DNA from: an uncultured Succinivibrio sp.
Lineage (GTDB): Bacteria; Pseudomonadota; Gammaproteobacteria; Enterobacterales; Succinivibrionaceae
Length of the DNA stretch: 7,335 bases
NCBI GenBank assembly: GCA_902772715.1
Contig: CACYBT010000105.1
Span: forward strand, 1-7,335
Direction of reading: 5' to 3'
The translations under genes were made by a program, and so were the position numbers. Below, piece by piece: positions 6,795-7,335 of this stretch (the first letter of the stretch is position 1; each line of letters opens with the position of its first letter). Below the pieces are notes generated by a model that made no database searches, was not told where the DNA came from, and saw nothing but the letters and a program-made list of their open reading frames with translations.

Positions 6795-6838
6795 AAGCAT
6801 TTCGTAACTGTAGCATTTGAATATTGTATAAAATGCTT
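6795..6838. repeat. AGCATTT repeats: two direct, one inverted
   Basis: AGCATTT occurs at 6796-6802 and 6812-6818, sixteen bases apart, and its complement AAATGCT at 6831-6837. The first and third copies extend to eight perfect bases (AAGCATTT, 6795-6802; AAATGCTT, 6831-6838). The second and third could form a seven-pair hairpin around TATAAA at 6827-6832. They may be protein-binding sites upstream of dnaA; no known binding protein is recognised. Confidence 0.5.
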
Positions 6839-6879
6839 TGCTAATATTAATCTTTCATCTGAACATTTTTTAGTTCTCT

Positions 6880-6901
6880 TAATGTGTATTAAATTACACT
6901 T
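6880..6901 (+). promoter_or_regulatory. CRP-like binding site upstream of dnaA
   Basis: TGTGT (6883-6887), six bases, then TTACA (6894-6898) resembles the CRP pattern TGTGA-N6-TCACA, with AT-rich flanks matching the 22-base consensus at several outer positions. The centre is 6890.5. A second palindrome, ACACT-TACAC-AGTGT, overlaps its right edge at 6896-6910. Regulation by CRP is inferred from pattern and spacing only. Confidence 0.45.
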
Positions 6902-6919
6902 ACACAGTGTTGTTGACTA

Positions 6920-6948
6920 CATAATCTGTGTCCTTGAAAGATTATAAT
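6920..6948 (+). promoter_or_regulatory. Candidate dnaA promoter -10 elements
   Basis: CATAAT at 6920-6925 predicts a start near 6932, placing the CRP-like site at -41.5, the spacing of class II activated promoters; no good -35 is present, as expected for such promoters. A perfect TATAAT lies at 6943-6948, also without a -35 at normal spacing; TTGACT at 6913-6918 is 24 bases away, too far. Confidence 0.45.
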
Positions 6949-6993
6949 TTCCTTAGTTCCTCAAAGATAAAGATATTTAAATAGGATTTAATT

Positions 6994-7335
6994 ATGGATT
7001 TGGGTCAAATTTGGCATGATGCCATTGCGATTGTAAAAAGTTCAGAGTCTATATCTGAAGACCCCAGAAAACAGTCAATTTTGGGATTAATTGAGTTTCA
7101 GGCAAGAATTGAAATCATTAATTCAGACTTATGTATTATTTGCAACAACGACTATACATTTAAAATAATCCCTGATTTTGCCCCATTTATTTACATGGAA
7201 GCCATTAGACTAATTGGGAATGATAAACTTGGTTTTAAACTTATGCTTGCATCTGAAATTGAAGCAATAAGTAATCCTACTGAAAGTTCTCCAAAAAATA
7301 TATCTAATTACAGTGATCAAAATGAAATAAAAAAT
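6994..7335 (+). CDS. dnaA: Chromosomal replication initiator DnaA, N-terminal part (divergent, 3' truncated)
   Basis: The frame is open for 114 codons to the window edge. DnaA is the ATP-dependent initiator that binds DnaA boxes and opens oriC. Only domain I and the start of the linker (domain II) would be visible here. Support: the start MDLGQIWHDAI resembles many DnaA proteins (MxLxxIWxxAL), with W7 matching the domain I tryptophan used for self-association. The stretch at about 48-85 (NSDLCIICNN, PDFAPFIYMEAI, GFKLML) fits the strand-helix-strand end of domain I. From about 86 the chain becomes polar and S/N-rich, as a domain II linker does. The position beside divergent rpmH is the classic dnaA site. 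The middle (residues 18-45) departs from the usual F..W.xPL region. AGGA at 6983-6986 is the ribosome site. The AAA+ and DNA-binding domains lie outside the window, so a DnaA-related or degenerate protein is not excluded. Confidence 0.78.
   Translation, partial: MDLGQIWHDAIAIVKSSESISEDPRKQSILGLIEFQARIEIINSDLCIICNNDYTFKIIPDFAPFIYMEAIRLIGNDKLGFKLMLASEIEAISNPTESSPKNISNYSDQNEIKN

Larger units (their letters stand above)
6236..6993. other. rpmH-dnaA spacer, possible origin region
   Basis: The 758-base stretch between the divergent rpmH and dnaA-position genes holds no convincing protein gene. It contains the rpmH promoter and leader, an inverted repeat at 6431-6461, a candidate structured RNA with its own -10 element (6523-6780), a set of AGCATTT repeats (6795-6838) and the dnaA regulatory region (6880-6948). 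In pseudomonads and several other gammaproteobacteria oriC lies here. Here only one sequence comes within one base of the relaxed DnaA-box pattern (TGTGTATTA, 6883-6891), so an origin is possible by position but not shown by sequence. Confidence 0.5.

Overview
The window is an AT-rich chromosomal segment from a gammaproteobacterium. This rests on the protein sequences, which align closely by eye with Escherichia coli CoaD, MutM, MnmE, YidC, YidD, RnpA and L34, and on an OpsX-type heptosyltransferase like those of Haemophilus and Pasteurella. The high A+T content and gene order would suit a host-associated lineage such as Succinivibrionaceae or a relative of Pasteurellaceae. That placement is a guess. 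No mobile element, CRISPR array, tRNA or rRNA was seen.

Layout. From 1 to 1328 (+) the 3' part of a family 9 glycosyltransferase gene overlaps coaD by the ATGA of a stop/start junction. mutM (1369-2187, -) converges on coaD. A 328-base non-coding gap (2188-2515) follows. From 2516 to 6235 (-) lies the classic block rpmH-rnpA-yidD-yidC-mnmE, read leftward from a recognisable promoter at about 6329-6358. A 758-base non-coding stretch (6236-6993) separates it from a rightward gene at 6994, which runs off the window. That gene sits in the dnaA position and has a recognisable but divergent DnaA domain I.

How the genes work together. The rpmH block joins ribosomal protein L34, the RNase P protein, the membrane-insertion pair YidD/YidC and the tRNA-modifying GTPase MnmE. 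It diverges from dnaA, the usual arrangement beside a bacterial replication origin. The left part holds envelope (LPS core heptose), coenzyme A and DNA-repair genes, which lie elsewhere in E. coli.

The most interesting part is the rpmH-dnaA spacer. It contains a consensus -10 element followed by about 220 bases that fold on paper into a multibranched RNA: four hairpins inside a closing stem. It also contains three AGCATTT-type repeats, and a CRP-like palindrome centred exactly 41.5 bases upstream of the start site predicted for a CATAAT -10 element before dnaA. No cluster of canonical DnaA boxes is visible, so the position of oriC is unresolved.
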